Source: CAYGZQ01 sp964354375 [NCBI: uncultured Planctomycetota bacterium] (GTDB lineage: Bacteria; JAJVIF01; JAPKYR01). From it: a DNA stretch of 64,000 nt. Position 1 is the stretch's first letter, and every line of letters starts with the position of its first letter. The DNA lies in NCBI GenBank assembly GCA_964354375.1, contig CAYGZQ010000001.1:8819-72818 (forward strand). The letters run 5' to 3'. The translations under genes and the position numbers were made by a program. Below the pieces are notes generated by a model. It was not told where the DNA came from. It saw only the letters and a program-made list of their open reading frames with translations, and did not search any database. Below are positions 14,683 through 23,980 of the stretch, one piece after another.

Positions 14683-17610
14683 ATGCCCAAAATCGCTCAG
14701 CCTGTCGCTGTTCTCATGTCTGTCCTTCTCGCGATCGCATCGTGCGCCAGGGACGGCACGACTCCGGGCGAGTCGCCCTTCTCGCCTTCAATGACCTCGG
14801 CAACTTCTCAGTCAGTTGCGCAAGACGGTAATCACGAGGGAACGGGGCACTATCTGTGGGGATATTTTCTGGTGCTGGTCGACCCCACAGTGCCGCGCAT
14901 CGAGATAATCCCCGTCCGCGATGCGGTCAGCCACTTGAATGTGCTGCAGTTCCTCGAGCAGTGGCCTTGCACGGATTGTCTCAAGATCGCAGGCATCCAG
15001 CCCGGACCGGACGGCACCATCCTGGTCGACATCTCAGTCGAGCATCCGTTTGCGAATCTCAACCTGACCGGCTTCGACGTCCGCGGAATCGCGATGTTCA
15101 ACGGGAGCCATCAGTTCCCCGCGTCGGGATTGACATTGTCCGATCACGGTCTCGGGGACGGCGAGCTCGTGAATGCCGAGGGGTACACGACTCTCTACAA
15201 TCCGACGACCGCTGGACACGGTTTCGAGGGCTACATGAAGGGCAAGCTCGCGACCGTGACCCCTCCAACTGCAACACTGAACGGGTACAAGCGATTTGTG
15301 ACGGACGATCCCTCAAACATCCGGAACGCTTTCTATGCCGGAGACGAAATCATCGTTACCTACCAGATCGACATGCCTGACGCCCCGAATCCGTGGGTTC
15401 TCGGTTATGCGATCGATGCGAGCTGGACGCCTCCGATCAACAAACCTGTCGTCGATCCGATGACAGACTTCGGTCCTGAGGCAAACTGCCCGGAGGCATG
15501 GAAGATAGACATTCAGGATGCAGGACCCGGGCTCACGTCGCAAGGCGGAACAACGAAACTTCAGATCGATGTCTACGACCGGCAGGGGAAAGACGAGGCG
15601 CATTCGCTTCTGGTCGAATGCCCCGAGCTATTCGAAGGTGAAGTTGAGGGGACCTGGGCATTGGACGGCGACGGGTACACGCGATATGAGGCGGTGATCG
15701 AGAATGTCAAACTGGCTCCGCCCGGGGATTACCAGTGTCTTATCAGCAAGGAGGCTCAGGAGAACGATCCTTCCGGTAAACCATGGCTGGACATCTCGGC
15801 ACATCAAAGGTTTCCAGTGGAAGTGGGGGGAGAACCAGCGAATCCTGTTGATGTCACACCGCCCTGGTTGAATTTCAGCCCACTCGGTGTTTGCGTGGAC
15901 GGCAACTACGCTTACGTGGCCGGAAGTGTAAACGGCCTGCACATATTCGATATCTCTGATCCTGCAAACCCGGTCTGGGTCGACAGGGTCAATACGCCCG
16001 GTAAGGCCCGGGGAGTCGCCGTATCGGGAGGTTACGCGTACGTCGCGGATTCCGACTATGTCTATTCAGCTCTTGAGATAATCGATATCGAACCACCGGA
16101 ATCGGCTCACGTCGTGAAGTCGGTCGATGCACCTGGTTATGCCTCCGGAGTCGCGGTATCGGGAGGTTACGCGTACGTCGCGAATGGTTCTTCAGGACTT
16201 CAGGTAATCGATATCGACCCGCCTGAATCAGCTTACATCGTCAAATCAATCGCTCAGGCTGAATTTGCAGGCGGAGTCGTGGTATCGGGAGGTTACGCGT
16301 ACGTCGCGTCCGGCTATGGAGGACTTCGAATAGTCGATATCGATCCGCCGGAATCAGCTTACTTCATCGAATGGGTCGATACGTTTGGCGCAGCCAAGGG
16401 AGTCACGGTATCCGGAGACTACGCGTACGTCGCGAATGGTGATGGAGGACTCAGGATAATCGATATCGAATCGCCCGAATCGGCTCACATTGTCAACTCA
16501 GTCGATACGCCCGGTGAGGCCCGGGGAGTCGCGGTATCCGGAGGTTACGCGTATGTCGCTGATGGAGAGTCAGGGCTTCAGGTAATCGATATAGATCCGC
16601 CCCAATCGGCTTACAGTGTGAAATCGGTGGATGCACCTGGTTTTGCCGACGGAGTCACGGTATCGGGAGATTACGCATACATCGCGAATCATCAGTCAGG
16701 ACTTCAGATAATCAACATCGACCCTCCCGAATCGGCCTGCATTGTCAACTCGGTCGATACGCCTGGTGAGGCCGCGGAAGTCGCGATATCGGGTGGTTGC
16801 GCGTACGTCCCGGACGCTTATTCAGGCCTTCATATAATCGATATCGACCCGCCGGAATCAGCTTACAGTTTCAAATCAGTCGATACGCCTGGTGATGCCG
16901 ACGGAGTCGCCGTATCGGGAGGCTACGCGTACGTCACGGATTATTTTCTGGGGCTTCAGATTATCGATATAGACCCGCCGGAATCGTCCTGCATAGTTAA
17001 ATCACTCGTGTTTGGTAATGCCATGGGAGTCGCGGTATCGGGAGGTTATGCGTACGTCGCGGAGCACGGCTACAAGTATTCAGCACTTGTGATAATCGAT
17101 ATCGACCCGCCGGAATCGGCTGACATTGTCCAATCGGTGGATACGCCTGGTGACGCCTTCGGAGTCGCGGTATCGGGAGGTTACGCGTACGTCGCAGATT
17201 GGTCCTCAGGTCTTCAGATAATCGATGTCGAACCGCCTGAATCGGCGTATATTGTCAAAACAGTCGACGCGTTTGCTACTGCCATAGGAGTCGCGGTATC
17301 GGGAGGTTACGCATACGTCGCGGGTGCAGCAGGACTCACGATAGTCGATGTCGACCCGCCGGAATCGGCTTATGTTGTCAAAACAGTCGATGGGTCTGCT
17401 CCTGCCAAAGGAGTCGCGGTATCGGGAGGTTACGCGTATGTCGCGGATCATGATTCAGGATTTCAGATAGTCGATATCGACCCGCCGGAATCGGCATTTG
17501 TTGTCAGCTCGGTCGATACGCCTGGTGAGGCCGATAGAATCGCGGTATCGGGGGGTTACGCCTACGTCGCGGATAGCGACGGCGGGCTCAGGATCATCAA
17601 ACTGTGGTAG
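14683..17610 (+). CDS. lipoprotein: shared N-terminal domain plus 14 LVIVD-type repeats
   Basis: A 975-residue lipoprotein (LLAIASC lipobox near residue 21; AGGAGG before the ATG). Residues of about 45-375 are the shared N-terminal domain and are close to the protein encoded next (CTDCLKIAGIQPGPDG, HPFANLNLTGFDVRG). Residues of about 400-975 are 14 tandem repeats, most of them 42 residues long (GVAVSGGYAYVAD..SGLQIIDIDPPESAY.VKSVDTPG), of the LVIVD family. Fourteen equals two seven-bladed propellers. The repeats are also very similar as DNA, which points to recent expansion or gene conversion. It is probably an exposed binding protein whose partner is unknown. Confidence 0.88.
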   Translation: MPKIAQPVAVLMSVLLAIASCARDGTTPGESPFSPSMTSATSQSVAQDGNHEGTGHYLWGYFLVLVDPTVPRIEIIPVRDAVSHLNVLQFLEQWPCTDCLKIAGIQPGPDGTILVDISVEHPFANLNLTGFDVRGIAMFNGSHQFPASGLTLSDHGLGDGELVNAEGYTTLYNPTTAGHGFEGYMKGKLATVTPPTATLNGYKRFVTDDPSNIRNAFYAGDEIIVTYQIDMPDAPNPWVLGYAIDASWTPPINKPVVDPMTDFGPEANCPEAWKIDIQDAGPGLTSQGGTTKLQIDVYDRQGKDEAHSLLVECPELFEGEVEGTWALDGDGYTRYEAVIENVKLAPPGDYQCLISKEAQENDPSGKPWLDISAHQRFPVEVGGEPANPVDVTPPWLNFSPLGVCVDGNYAYVAGSVNGLHIFDISDPANPVWVDRVNTPGKARGVAVSGGYAYVADSDYVYSALEIIDIEPPESAHVVKSVDAPGYASGVAVSGGYAYVANGSSGLQVIDIDPPESAYIVKSIAQAEFAGGVVVSGGYAYVASGYGGLRIVDIDPPESAYFIEWVDTFGAAKGVTVSGDYAYVANGDGGLRIIDIESPESAHIVNSVDTPGEARGVAVSGGYAYVADGESGLQVIDIDPPQSAYSVKSVDAPGFADGVTVSGDYAYIANHQSGLQIINIDPPESACIVNSVDTPGEAAEVAISGGCAYVPDAYSGLHIIDIDPPESAYSFKSVDTPGDADGVAVSGGYAYVTDYFLGLQIIDIDPPESSCIVKSLVFGNAMGVAVSGGYAYVAEHGYKYSALVIIDIDPPESADIVQSVDTPGDAFGVAVSGGYAYVADWSSGLQIIDVEPPESAYIVKTVDAFATAIGVAVSGGYAYVAGAAGLTIVDVDPPESAYVVKTVDGSAPAKGVAVSGGYAYVADHDSGFQIVDIDPPESAFVVSSVDTPGEADRIAVSGGYAYVADSDGGLRIIKLW
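15880..17607 (+). repeat. tandem 126-bp coding repeats (14 units)
   Basis: The unit is about 126 bp, marked by GGAGTCGCGGTATCGGGAGG in nearly every copy. It encodes the LVIVD propeller repeats of the gene at 14683-17610. Some units carry one to four extra codons. Confidence 0.88.
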
Positions 17611-17658
17611 CAGATGAGTCAAACGACCCAGGGCTTGGCCATTTAGGGAGGAAGGTCA

Positions 17659-20460
17659 ATGGAAGCTATCCAATCCCCAATGAGATTCACGGCAGTTGGT
17701 ATTGCCATACTGCTGGTAGCGATAGGCTGTGCAGGAAGAGGCCCCGTTAATCCTGTTCTGCCTTCCGGTAACGACAGTTTTTCGAATGCTCTGACTCAAT
17801 CAGCAGGTCCGGAGCAGCCCGGCCATTATCTTTGGGGCTACTACCTGGTCCGTATCGATGGGAAGAACCTATCGGCGGAGATTATCCCCATCCGCGATGC
17901 GGTCAGCCACATGAATGTGCTGCAGTGGCTCGAGCAGTGGCCGTGCACGGATTGTCTCAAGATCGCCGGCATCCAGCCCGGACCGGACGGCACCATTCTG
18001 GTCGACATCTCGATCAAGCATCCGTTCGCGAATCTCAACCTCACCGGCTTCGATGTCCGCGGGATCATGATGTTCAGCGGTAGCCACATGTTTCCCGCAT
18101 CTGGGCTGATTGTGTCGGACAGCGGTCTCGGGGATGGCGAACTCGTGAATGCCGAGGGGTACACGACTCTCTACAATCCGACAACCGCAGGACACGGGAT
18201 GGAGGGGTACATCAAGGGAAAGCTCAGCACCGTGGCGGTCCCGAATGCGACGCTGAACGGGTATAAACGTTTCATCACCGACACCCCTGAAAACTGGCGC
18301 AATGCGTTCTTCGCGGGTGACACGATCGTGGTGACCTACCAGATAAAGATGCCCGTCGGCCCGTTTGTTTTCGGATACGCAGTCGATGCGAACTGGACGC
18401 CGCCGATCAACAAACCTGTCGTCGATCCGATGACCGATTTCGGTCTTGATGCCAACTGCCCGGAGGCATGGAAGATATCGGTATCCGATAGCCCGATCTC
18501 CGCAGGTCTCACCGATTGCGGCGGCTCGGCGAAACTCACCATCGACGCGTACGACTGGCAAGACAAGGACGATGCGCATCCGGTGCTGGTCGAATGCCCG
18601 GAGCTTTTCGACGGCACTGTCGAAGCCACAGAGATAGATGAAGGTACCGGATTCACGAGCTACGAGGCGATTGTCGAGAATTTGAAGCTTGCGCCTGCCG
18701 GGGAGTACCTCTGTCTCGTCGGAAAAGAGGCGGCTGAGAACGATCCCTCCAAGCCCTGGCTCAACCTGACTGCATACCGGGTTCACTCAATCGAGGTAGT
18801 CGCAGTGGACAAGTTTCTCCCGGTAGCTATGGCAAAGGCCGATCACTACACTGAGCAGCCCGGCCTGCCTATCGACTTCATGGATGAAGGCTCATACGAT
18901 CAGGATTGCGGCGACCTGGTCAAGTACGAATGGGATTGGGACAACGACGGCACATACGACGAGGAAGGCTCTGCGGTATCGCACTCATGGAGCGTGGTAG
19001 GGACATACTATGTTCAGTTCCGCGTGACGGATGACGACGGCCAGACCGACGAGCTCGATACGCCGCTCAAGATCAACATCAAGGATGATTTCGGGTGGGC
19101 GCGAACGTGGGGCAACTACCTCTACTACGACTGGGCCTCAGGAGTCGCCGCAGACCAGCAGGGAAATGTCTACTGCACAGGGTCCGAGCCCACTGCAATA
19201 GCTTGCCTGACCAGGTTCGACAAGTGGGGCCATGTGATTTGGACTCGAAAATGGGGGTCGGAGGACACTTTCAGCCACGGTGCGAGTGTCGAGACCGATG
19301 GGGCGGGAAATGTATATGTTGCAGGCCCTTTCGGCGGGACGATAGATTTCGATCCGGGTCCGGGTGTCGACGAGCACAGCGCCTATAATGCATGGGTGAG
19401 CATTTTCCTCAGCAAGTTCGACTCGGAAGGGAATTTCCAATGGGCACGAACATGGGGAGGTGTTCAATACCCCGGTCTCGATATCCCCGTAGGGCTGGGT
19501 TCCGATATTGATGGCAACACGTTCGTAACCGGCCCGTTCGGCGTGGGCGAGGTCTCTCAATTCGATTTCGACCCGGGATCGGGCATAGATGAACATTCTT
19601 CGAACGGGTACAATGATGTTTTCGTGAGCAAGTTCAACGCTGATGGCATCTACCAATGGGCGCGCACATGGGGAAACCCCGGTGGTTTGAATGGCGGCGA
19701 ATATGGAGCGCACGCCGCTCCCGATGGGCTTGGGAACGTGTATGTAACGGGGATTGTTGGTGAATGCGACCTCGATCCCGGTCCGGGTGCTGACACTCAT
19801 ACCTGGGGCGCGTTTCTAAGTAAATTCGATAGCGCAGGGAATTACCTGTGGGGTCACGCATGGCCGGATGACAATAGCGCAGGGTGCTACGCAGCGGGAG
19901 TCGCTCTGGCCGATCCGTCGGCGGTTTTCGTGTCCGGTTGGGTTGAATTCTATATGCCCTCTGATGTGGACTTTGATCCCGGTCCGGGAACCGACCTGAA
20001 ATCTCTTCCGGGCGAGACCAGTGCTTATGTGAGCAAGTTCGATTCGGAAAGCAATTACCAATGGGCCGCGCTCTGGGGAGGCGCGGACGGGGGCTGCCTT
20101 GCAGATGGAGTAGCTATTGACCCGGATGGTAATCTCTGCATCTGCGGCGAGGGAAATGGCATTATCGATTTTGACCCGGGCGACGGCACGGACAGTCACC
20201 TCATCCACAGCGGCTGGGGCGCCTATCTCAGCAAGCTGGATCCGGATGGGAACTACCAGTATGCTCGGATCTTCGAAGGGTCTGACGACGAGGATTATGC
20301 GTATGGATATGGGGTGGCTGTAGACTTGTCAGGCAGCATATACACCACCGGAATCTTCGGCGGAATTATCGATTTTGACCCGGGACCGGATATCGAGAAC
20401 CACTCAGCGGATTACTGCGGGGCGTTTGTGGTGAAAGTACTGGCCGACGGTTATTGGTAG
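17659..20460 (+). CDS. lipoprotein: shared N-terminal domain, PKD domain and seven SBBP blades
   Basis: A 933-residue lipoprotein (VAIGC lipobox near residue 24). It starts 48 bp after the previous gene with GGGAGGAAGG before its ATG, and probably shares its transcript. Residues of about 45-375 are the shared domain. Residues of about 385-475 are a PKD domain (YEWDWDNDGTYDEEG, GTYYVQFRVTDDDG). Residues of about 478-933 hold seven SBBP repeats with W.RTWG starts and IDFDPGPG ends. The protein is probably cell-surface or periplasmic; it and its neighbour look like a tandem duplication of the N-terminal part with different C-terminal modules. Confidence 0.87.
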   Translation: MEAIQSPMRFTAVGIAILLVAIGCAGRGPVNPVLPSGNDSFSNALTQSAGPEQPGHYLWGYYLVRIDGKNLSAEIIPIRDAVSHMNVLQWLEQWPCTDCLKIAGIQPGPDGTILVDISIKHPFANLNLTGFDVRGIMMFSGSHMFPASGLIVSDSGLGDGELVNAEGYTTLYNPTTAGHGMEGYIKGKLSTVAVPNATLNGYKRFITDTPENWRNAFFAGDTIVVTYQIKMPVGPFVFGYAVDANWTPPINKPVVDPMTDFGLDANCPEAWKISVSDSPISAGLTDCGGSAKLTIDAYDWQDKDDAHPVLVECPELFDGTVEATEIDEGTGFTSYEAIVENLKLAPAGEYLCLVGKEAAENDPSKPWLNLTAYRVHSIEVVAVDKFLPVAMAKADHYTEQPGLPIDFMDEGSYDQDCGDLVKYEWDWDNDGTYDEEGSAVSHSWSVVGTYYVQFRVTDDDGQTDELDTPLKINIKDDFGWARTWGNYLYYDWASGVAADQQGNVYCTGSEPTAIACLTRFDKWGHVIWTRKWGSEDTFSHGASVETDGAGNVYVAGPFGGTIDFDPGPGVDEHSAYNAWVSIFLSKFDSEGNFQWARTWGGVQYPGLDIPVGLGSDIDGNTFVTGPFGVGEVSQFDFDPGSGIDEHSSNGYNDVFVSKFNADGIYQWARTWGNPGGLNGGEYGAHAAPDGLGNVYVTGIVGECDLDPGPGADTHTWGAFLSKFDSAGNYLWGHAWPDDNSAGCYAAGVALADPSAVFVSGWVEFYMPSDVDFDPGPGTDLKSLPGETSAYVSKFDSESNYQWAALWGGADGGCLADGVAIDPDGNLCICGEGNGIIDFDPGDGTDSHLIHSGWGAYLSKLDPDGNYQYARIFEGSDDEDYAYGYGVAVDLSGSIYTTGIFGGIIDFDPGPDIENHSADYCGAFVVKVLADGYW

Positions 20461-20496
20461 GACAATCGCTAACTATCGGAAGGAACGGACTGTGCC

Positions 20497-22203
20497 TCAC
20501 CACTTGTAGGACAGATTCAACAGGAGATCGTCCACATCATAATCGAGATCGGTTCTGTCGATGAAATCGCCCGTCACCGACCCGTATTCGAGCGTCCATT
20601 TCCAGTATTCGTCCGGCTCAAAGCCCAGTCCGGCCGAGAAGGAAGTCTGGTCGTACCCCCAGTCGCCGCCGACATCGTATGCCCAGTAGTCGCCAAACAG
20701 GCTCCAGTTCTGGTTTGCAGACCATGACCATCCGCCGCCATACTCGCGTCCGTTCTGGTCAATTTCATTTTCCGACAGTGAATTCTCCGTCTTAAGGAAG
20801 CCGCCACCGATGTACAACATGAAATCCGGGTCGATCATGCCTGTCCAGTTGATCGAGAGACGCTCCACCGAGCTTTGGGTGTTACGGTCAATGTTGCTGC
20901 GGTCCAGGATTTCGTACTTCAGAAGCCAGTCGCCGTTTTCGATGCCGATATCTGACCGCGGGTTGTAGCGCAGAGCGTAGGTGTATCGATTTTCCGACTT
21001 CCACCACAGGGTGGGAGACGCGATGCGCACGAAGTCGGTCAGGGGGAGCCCGTCGCGGTCAAGCCGGTTCAGGTCGACCGTGAAGTCGAGATCATCGTCG
21101 ATTCTCCATCGTCCGCCCAGGTTCCACTTGTTGGTCTCAACAGTGTCCTGGAGAATTCGGCCGTTATGGATCTCATGTCGATCAGGATCTACGTAGAAAC
21201 CGAAATTGGTATACTGGTCGGCATGAAAAACGTCCGATCTTCCGAAATCCCATGAGCCATGAAGCCAGAGGTTGGACGCCGCGCGCCATTTGCCGTCGAG
21301 ATCGAAATCGAATTCGTCTCCGGCGGGATGCATCCTGGACGGCCCTGTGTTCCTGTTCGCCCAATTGACATGGCTCGTGACGTTGAGACGATCGACTCCG
21401 AGCGCGTTCACGAATCTGCCGTAGCCGCCAATTCGAAATGTCCTCAGGCTGCTGCCGTCGTCCACATCCGCGACGCCGTAAGCCATGTTGCCCTCGACAT
21501 AATTCAGATCGCCGAAATTGCGTCCGGCACGCACCACGCCTGTCGTGTGATCCACGTCGTTGATCGAACCGCGCCTGTCGTTGAAACTCTTCTGGCTGAA
21601 TTGGGTCGAGCCGTTCCAGTCGCCGAGCTCAAAATCATAGGAGAGTCTCGCCTCGTTGGTTTCCCAATTCGATGCGAACAATTCGGTCGCCGGATTACGG
21701 ATCACGTTTTCGCGATAGGAGTAGTTGAGAGCGTAGGAGTCCGAGCAGCCGTAACCCTCGATGTCCAGCGTGAAATCGCGACGTGTGGCGGGATTTGCTG
21801 ACGGAATCTCGAAGTACCTGTACCTGTTGTCGGAGGCAGTCGCGCTCATCTCGCCGGGCTTCCACAGCCCAGCCGCGACGCGATAGCTCGGATCCCACGA
21901 GTCGTTCAGGTTGAACCGAAGGAACGAGCCGTCCGATTCCCACCCTCGATATCTGAACTCTCCCAGGTAGAACGAATTCCCCTCGAAAGGATCGTGATAT
22001 CGTCCGAAAAAGGGCGAATCCTCACCGCCGGAGTCGAGCTTGAAAACCAGTGCAAGGTCGCCCTCGGCACGTACCGCGTTGTCCAGGTAAGTGACCGCGG
22101 GGACCTCGCTCTCGTCCTCGGCAAGGGCGGGAACGCCTGAGATAAGCACCAGGAATGCGAGCGATGCGGCGGTAATCCAACTGTGCAGTATTCTCGGACT
22201 CAT
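20497..22203 (-). CDS. MtrB/PioB-like outer-membrane beta-barrel
   Basis: A 568-residue protein with a signal peptide (AASLAFLVLISGVPALAE) followed by a long series of alternating amphipathic strands. It ends in LLLNLSYKW, the aromatic C-terminus of outer-membrane barrels. Its gene starts 15 bp after a decaheme cytochrome gene, the arrangement of mtrA/mtrB and pioA/pioB, so it is predicted to be the pore that holds the cytochrome across the outer membrane. It is shorter than MtrB (about 700 residues), and no N-terminal CxxC is seen. GAGGTGA precedes the ATG. The assignment rests on fold and context, not on a strong motif. Confidence 0.65.
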   Translation of the reverse strand: MSPRILHSWITAASLAFLVLISGVPALAEDESEVPAVTYLDNAVRAEGDLALVFKLDSGGEDSPFFGRYHDPFEGNSFYLGEFRYRGWESDGSFLRFNLNDSWDPSYRVAAGLWKPGEMSATASDNRYRYFEIPSANPATRRDFTLDIEGYGCSDSYALNYSYRENVIRNPATELFASNWETNEARLSYDFELGDWNGSTQFSQKSFNDRRGSINDVDHTTGVVRAGRNFGDLNYVEGNMAYGVADVDDGSSLRTFRIGGYGRFVNALGVDRLNVTSHVNWANRNTGPSRMHPAGDEFDFDLDGKWRAASNLWLHGSWDFGRSDVFHADQYTNFGFYVDPDRHEIHNGRILQDTVETNKWNLGGRWRIDDDLDFTVDLNRLDRDGLPLTDFVRIASPTLWWKSENRYTYALRYNPRSDIGIENGDWLLKYEILDRSNIDRNTQSSVERLSINWTGMIDPDFMLYIGGGFLKTENSLSENEIDQNGREYGGGWSWSANQNWSLFGDYWAYDVGGDWGYDQTSFSAGLGFEPDEYWKWTLEYGSVTGDFIDRTDLDYDVDDLLLNLSYKW

Positions 22204-22218
22204 GGATTCACCTCGCGG

Positions 22219-23157
22219 TCAGTCGACAATGATCGGGTTGTGGTCCGGCTCCGTGTAGTCGAGGAACAAGGGATGCGTGTTGGATCCATGAATATCGACG
22301 TGGCATCCGGTGGTCCAACAACTTCCGGGGAAGTGGTTCTCGGGTCCGCGGTCGGTGTGGCATTCAAGACAAAGCCTCTGGGGATTTCTCAACAGGTTGT
22401 CGGCGTTGCCACCGTGGGCGAAGTGGCAGGTGAGACATCCATCGCCTCCGGACGCCTGCGAGACATCGTGGCTGTACGCAAAAGGCCCCTCCTTGTCGGA
22501 ATGGCAGGTAAAGCACAGCTCGTCCCCGTCGGCGACAAGCTGCGCATCGTACACGCCCGAGTGCGGATTGTGGCACGAGTCGCAGCTCAATTGCCCTTCC
22601 TCGACAGGATGATGCGCCCGCATGTTAAACTCGGCCCTCTTCTCGGAGTGGCACGTACAGCAAAGCTCGAGCTCATCTTCTTCGACCAGGAAACCGGGAT
22701 TGGATGAATGCCCGCTGTGACAGCCGACACAGGAAACATCGAATGAGTAATGCTCGCTTATTTGCCAGCGTTCGACGTTGTAGGTGCGCAGGTCCGCGTG
22801 GCATTTCGAGCAGATGTCGGTGACGCCGTCCGTGGACATCTTGAGGGGGTCGAGAATGCCCGCGACGTCGCCCATGTGTTTTCCGCCGGGACCATGGCAT
22901 GCCTCGCAGCCCCGTCCGTAGTCGGGGTGATCCGGATTGTTGTCGATAAGCGCGACGTGGGTAAACAGCGTGCCGGGATTGAGGTCGGTGTGACACATAA
23001 GGCACGCCTCGCTGCCGACGTAGTCGGCATCTGCGCCTGTGTAGCCGGACATGTACTCGTCCTCATAGGACCATCCGGGGGCGACATTCGCGCCGATCGC
23101 AGACAGGATCGCTGCCCCGGCGAGAAGCACTAACAGGGTCCATCCTCGAAAATACAT
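22219..23157 (-). CDS. decaheme c-type cytochrome, DmsE/MtrA family
   Basis: A 312-residue exported cytochrome with an N-terminal hydrophobic signal or anchor. It has nine CxxCH sites (CLMCH, CEACH, CSKCH, CVGCH, CCTCH, CDSCH, CFTCH, CLTCH, CLECH) and a tenth unusual CX4CH site near the end (CWTTGCH). Length, heme number and ACHGPGGKH / CHSGHS patterns fit the DmsE/MtrA/PioA group, which carry electrons through an outer-membrane pore. Start 23157 follows GGGAGG. The barrel gene lies 15 bp downstream. The odd tenth site may need special heme attachment. Confidence 0.87.
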   Translation of the reverse strand: MYFRGWTLLVLLAGAAILSAIGANVAPGWSYEDEYMSGYTGADADYVGSEACLMCHTDLNPGTLFTHVALIDNNPDHPDYGRGCEACHGPGGKHMGDVAGILDPLKMSTDGVTDICSKCHADLRTYNVERWQISEHYSFDVSCVGCHSGHSSNPGFLVEEDELELCCTCHSEKRAEFNMRAHHPVEEGQLSCDSCHNPHSGVYDAQLVADGDELCFTCHSDKEGPFAYSHDVSQASGGDGCLTCHFAHGGNADNLLRNPQRLCLECHTDRGPENHFPGSCWTTGCHVDIHGSNTHPLFLDYTEPDHNPIIVD

Positions 23158-23196
23158 AGGACAGCCTCCCTTCAGGGATGAGAGAACAAGGAATCT

Positions 23197-23262
23197 ATAC
23201 CCCCCCTGAAGTCCCCCCCCAAGGGGGGACGGCTTTGATATCATTCCCCCTTCAGGGGGAGC
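23197..23262. repeat. C-rich inverted repeats in the cytochrome operon
   Basis: C runs separated by TGAAGT and followed by a G run, then a second CCCCCTTC / AGGGGGA inverted repeat. It belongs to the same dispersed family as 4659-4702 and lies between the hexaheme and decaheme genes, directly beyond the hexaheme stop region. Confidence 0.7.
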
Positions 23263-23299
23263 TGCAGGGCGCTGGTGCCCTCGATTTCCGATGAGCAGG

Positions 23300-23914
23300 C
23301 TAATTGTGCGGATTGTGACAACCGGCGCACGTCAATCCCGCATCGTTGGCTCCGTGTTCGCCCTTCTCGAAGGCATCCGCCTTGTCGGCGTGACAGGTCG
23401 AGCACAGCGCGACCACCGTCTCCTTAACAAGAAAGCTCTCAAAGTCCGAGTGCCCGCTGTGACATGTCGCGCAGGATATCTCGTCCTCGTTATGCTTCCC
23501 GTCTTTCCAGGAGTCAAGCTTGAACGAGTCCTTCTCCTCATGGCACCTCGTGCAGATTTCCGTCACTTTCTCCGAGGGCATCTTTCCGAAGCTGAGGATG
23601 CCTGTGGCGACCCCGTTATGTTTGCTTCCGGGACCGTGGCACGCTTCGCAGGAGAAACCGTAGTCCGGGTTTTCTTCGTCACTGTCAATTATGGAAACAT
23701 GAGTGACTTCGTCCTCACCCGGAGCACGATCCTTGTGGCACATGAGGCACTTGTCGCTGCCGATCCGCTCAGCGTCCGCCCCCGTATAACTCTTGATGTA
23801 GGCGTATTCAGTTTCCTCCTCCTCGGACCAGACCGCCTGGGCGAGCAAGACCAGAAGCAGGAGGATCGCCACGCCTGTGATATTCAGAACAACGCGCCTG
23901 TTCGAAAGCGCCAT
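23300..23914 (-). CDS. hexaheme c-type cytochrome, shortened DmsE/MtrA paralogue
   Basis: A 204-residue exported cytochrome with an N-terminal signal or anchor (VAILLLLVLLAQAVW) and six CxxCH sites (CLMCH, CEACH, CTRCH, CATCH, CSTCH, CAGCH). It aligns in order with the first six heme sites of the decaheme protein encoded next (YTGADAERIGSDKCLMC against YTGADADYVGSEACLMC) and stops at CHNPHN, the point matching heme six. This looks like a duplicate that lost its C-terminal half. The start at 23914 has AAGGAGG upstream. It may be a periplasmic electron shuttle. Confidence 0.85.
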   Translation of the reverse strand: MALSNRRVVLNITGVAILLLLVLLAQAVWSEEEETEYAYIKSYTGADAERIGSDKCLMCHKDRAPGEDEVTHVSIIDSDEENPDYGFSCEACHGPGSKHNGVATGILSFGKMPSEKVTEICTRCHEEKDSFKLDSWKDGKHNEDEISCATCHSGHSDFESFLVKETVVALCSTCHADKADAFEKGEHGANDAGLTCAGCHNPHN

Positions 23915-23980
23915 ATGCTTTTCCTCCTTGACGAAAAGAGACTGCCGACCAATTCGGTCGTTCATCGCAACGAACCCGGA

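Noticed and set aside
15880-17607. Regular DNA repeats that could be read as a CRISPR array
   Set aside because: The unit is 126 bp, stays in frame and encodes LVIVD blades; there are no short direct repeats with unique spacers, and no cas genes.
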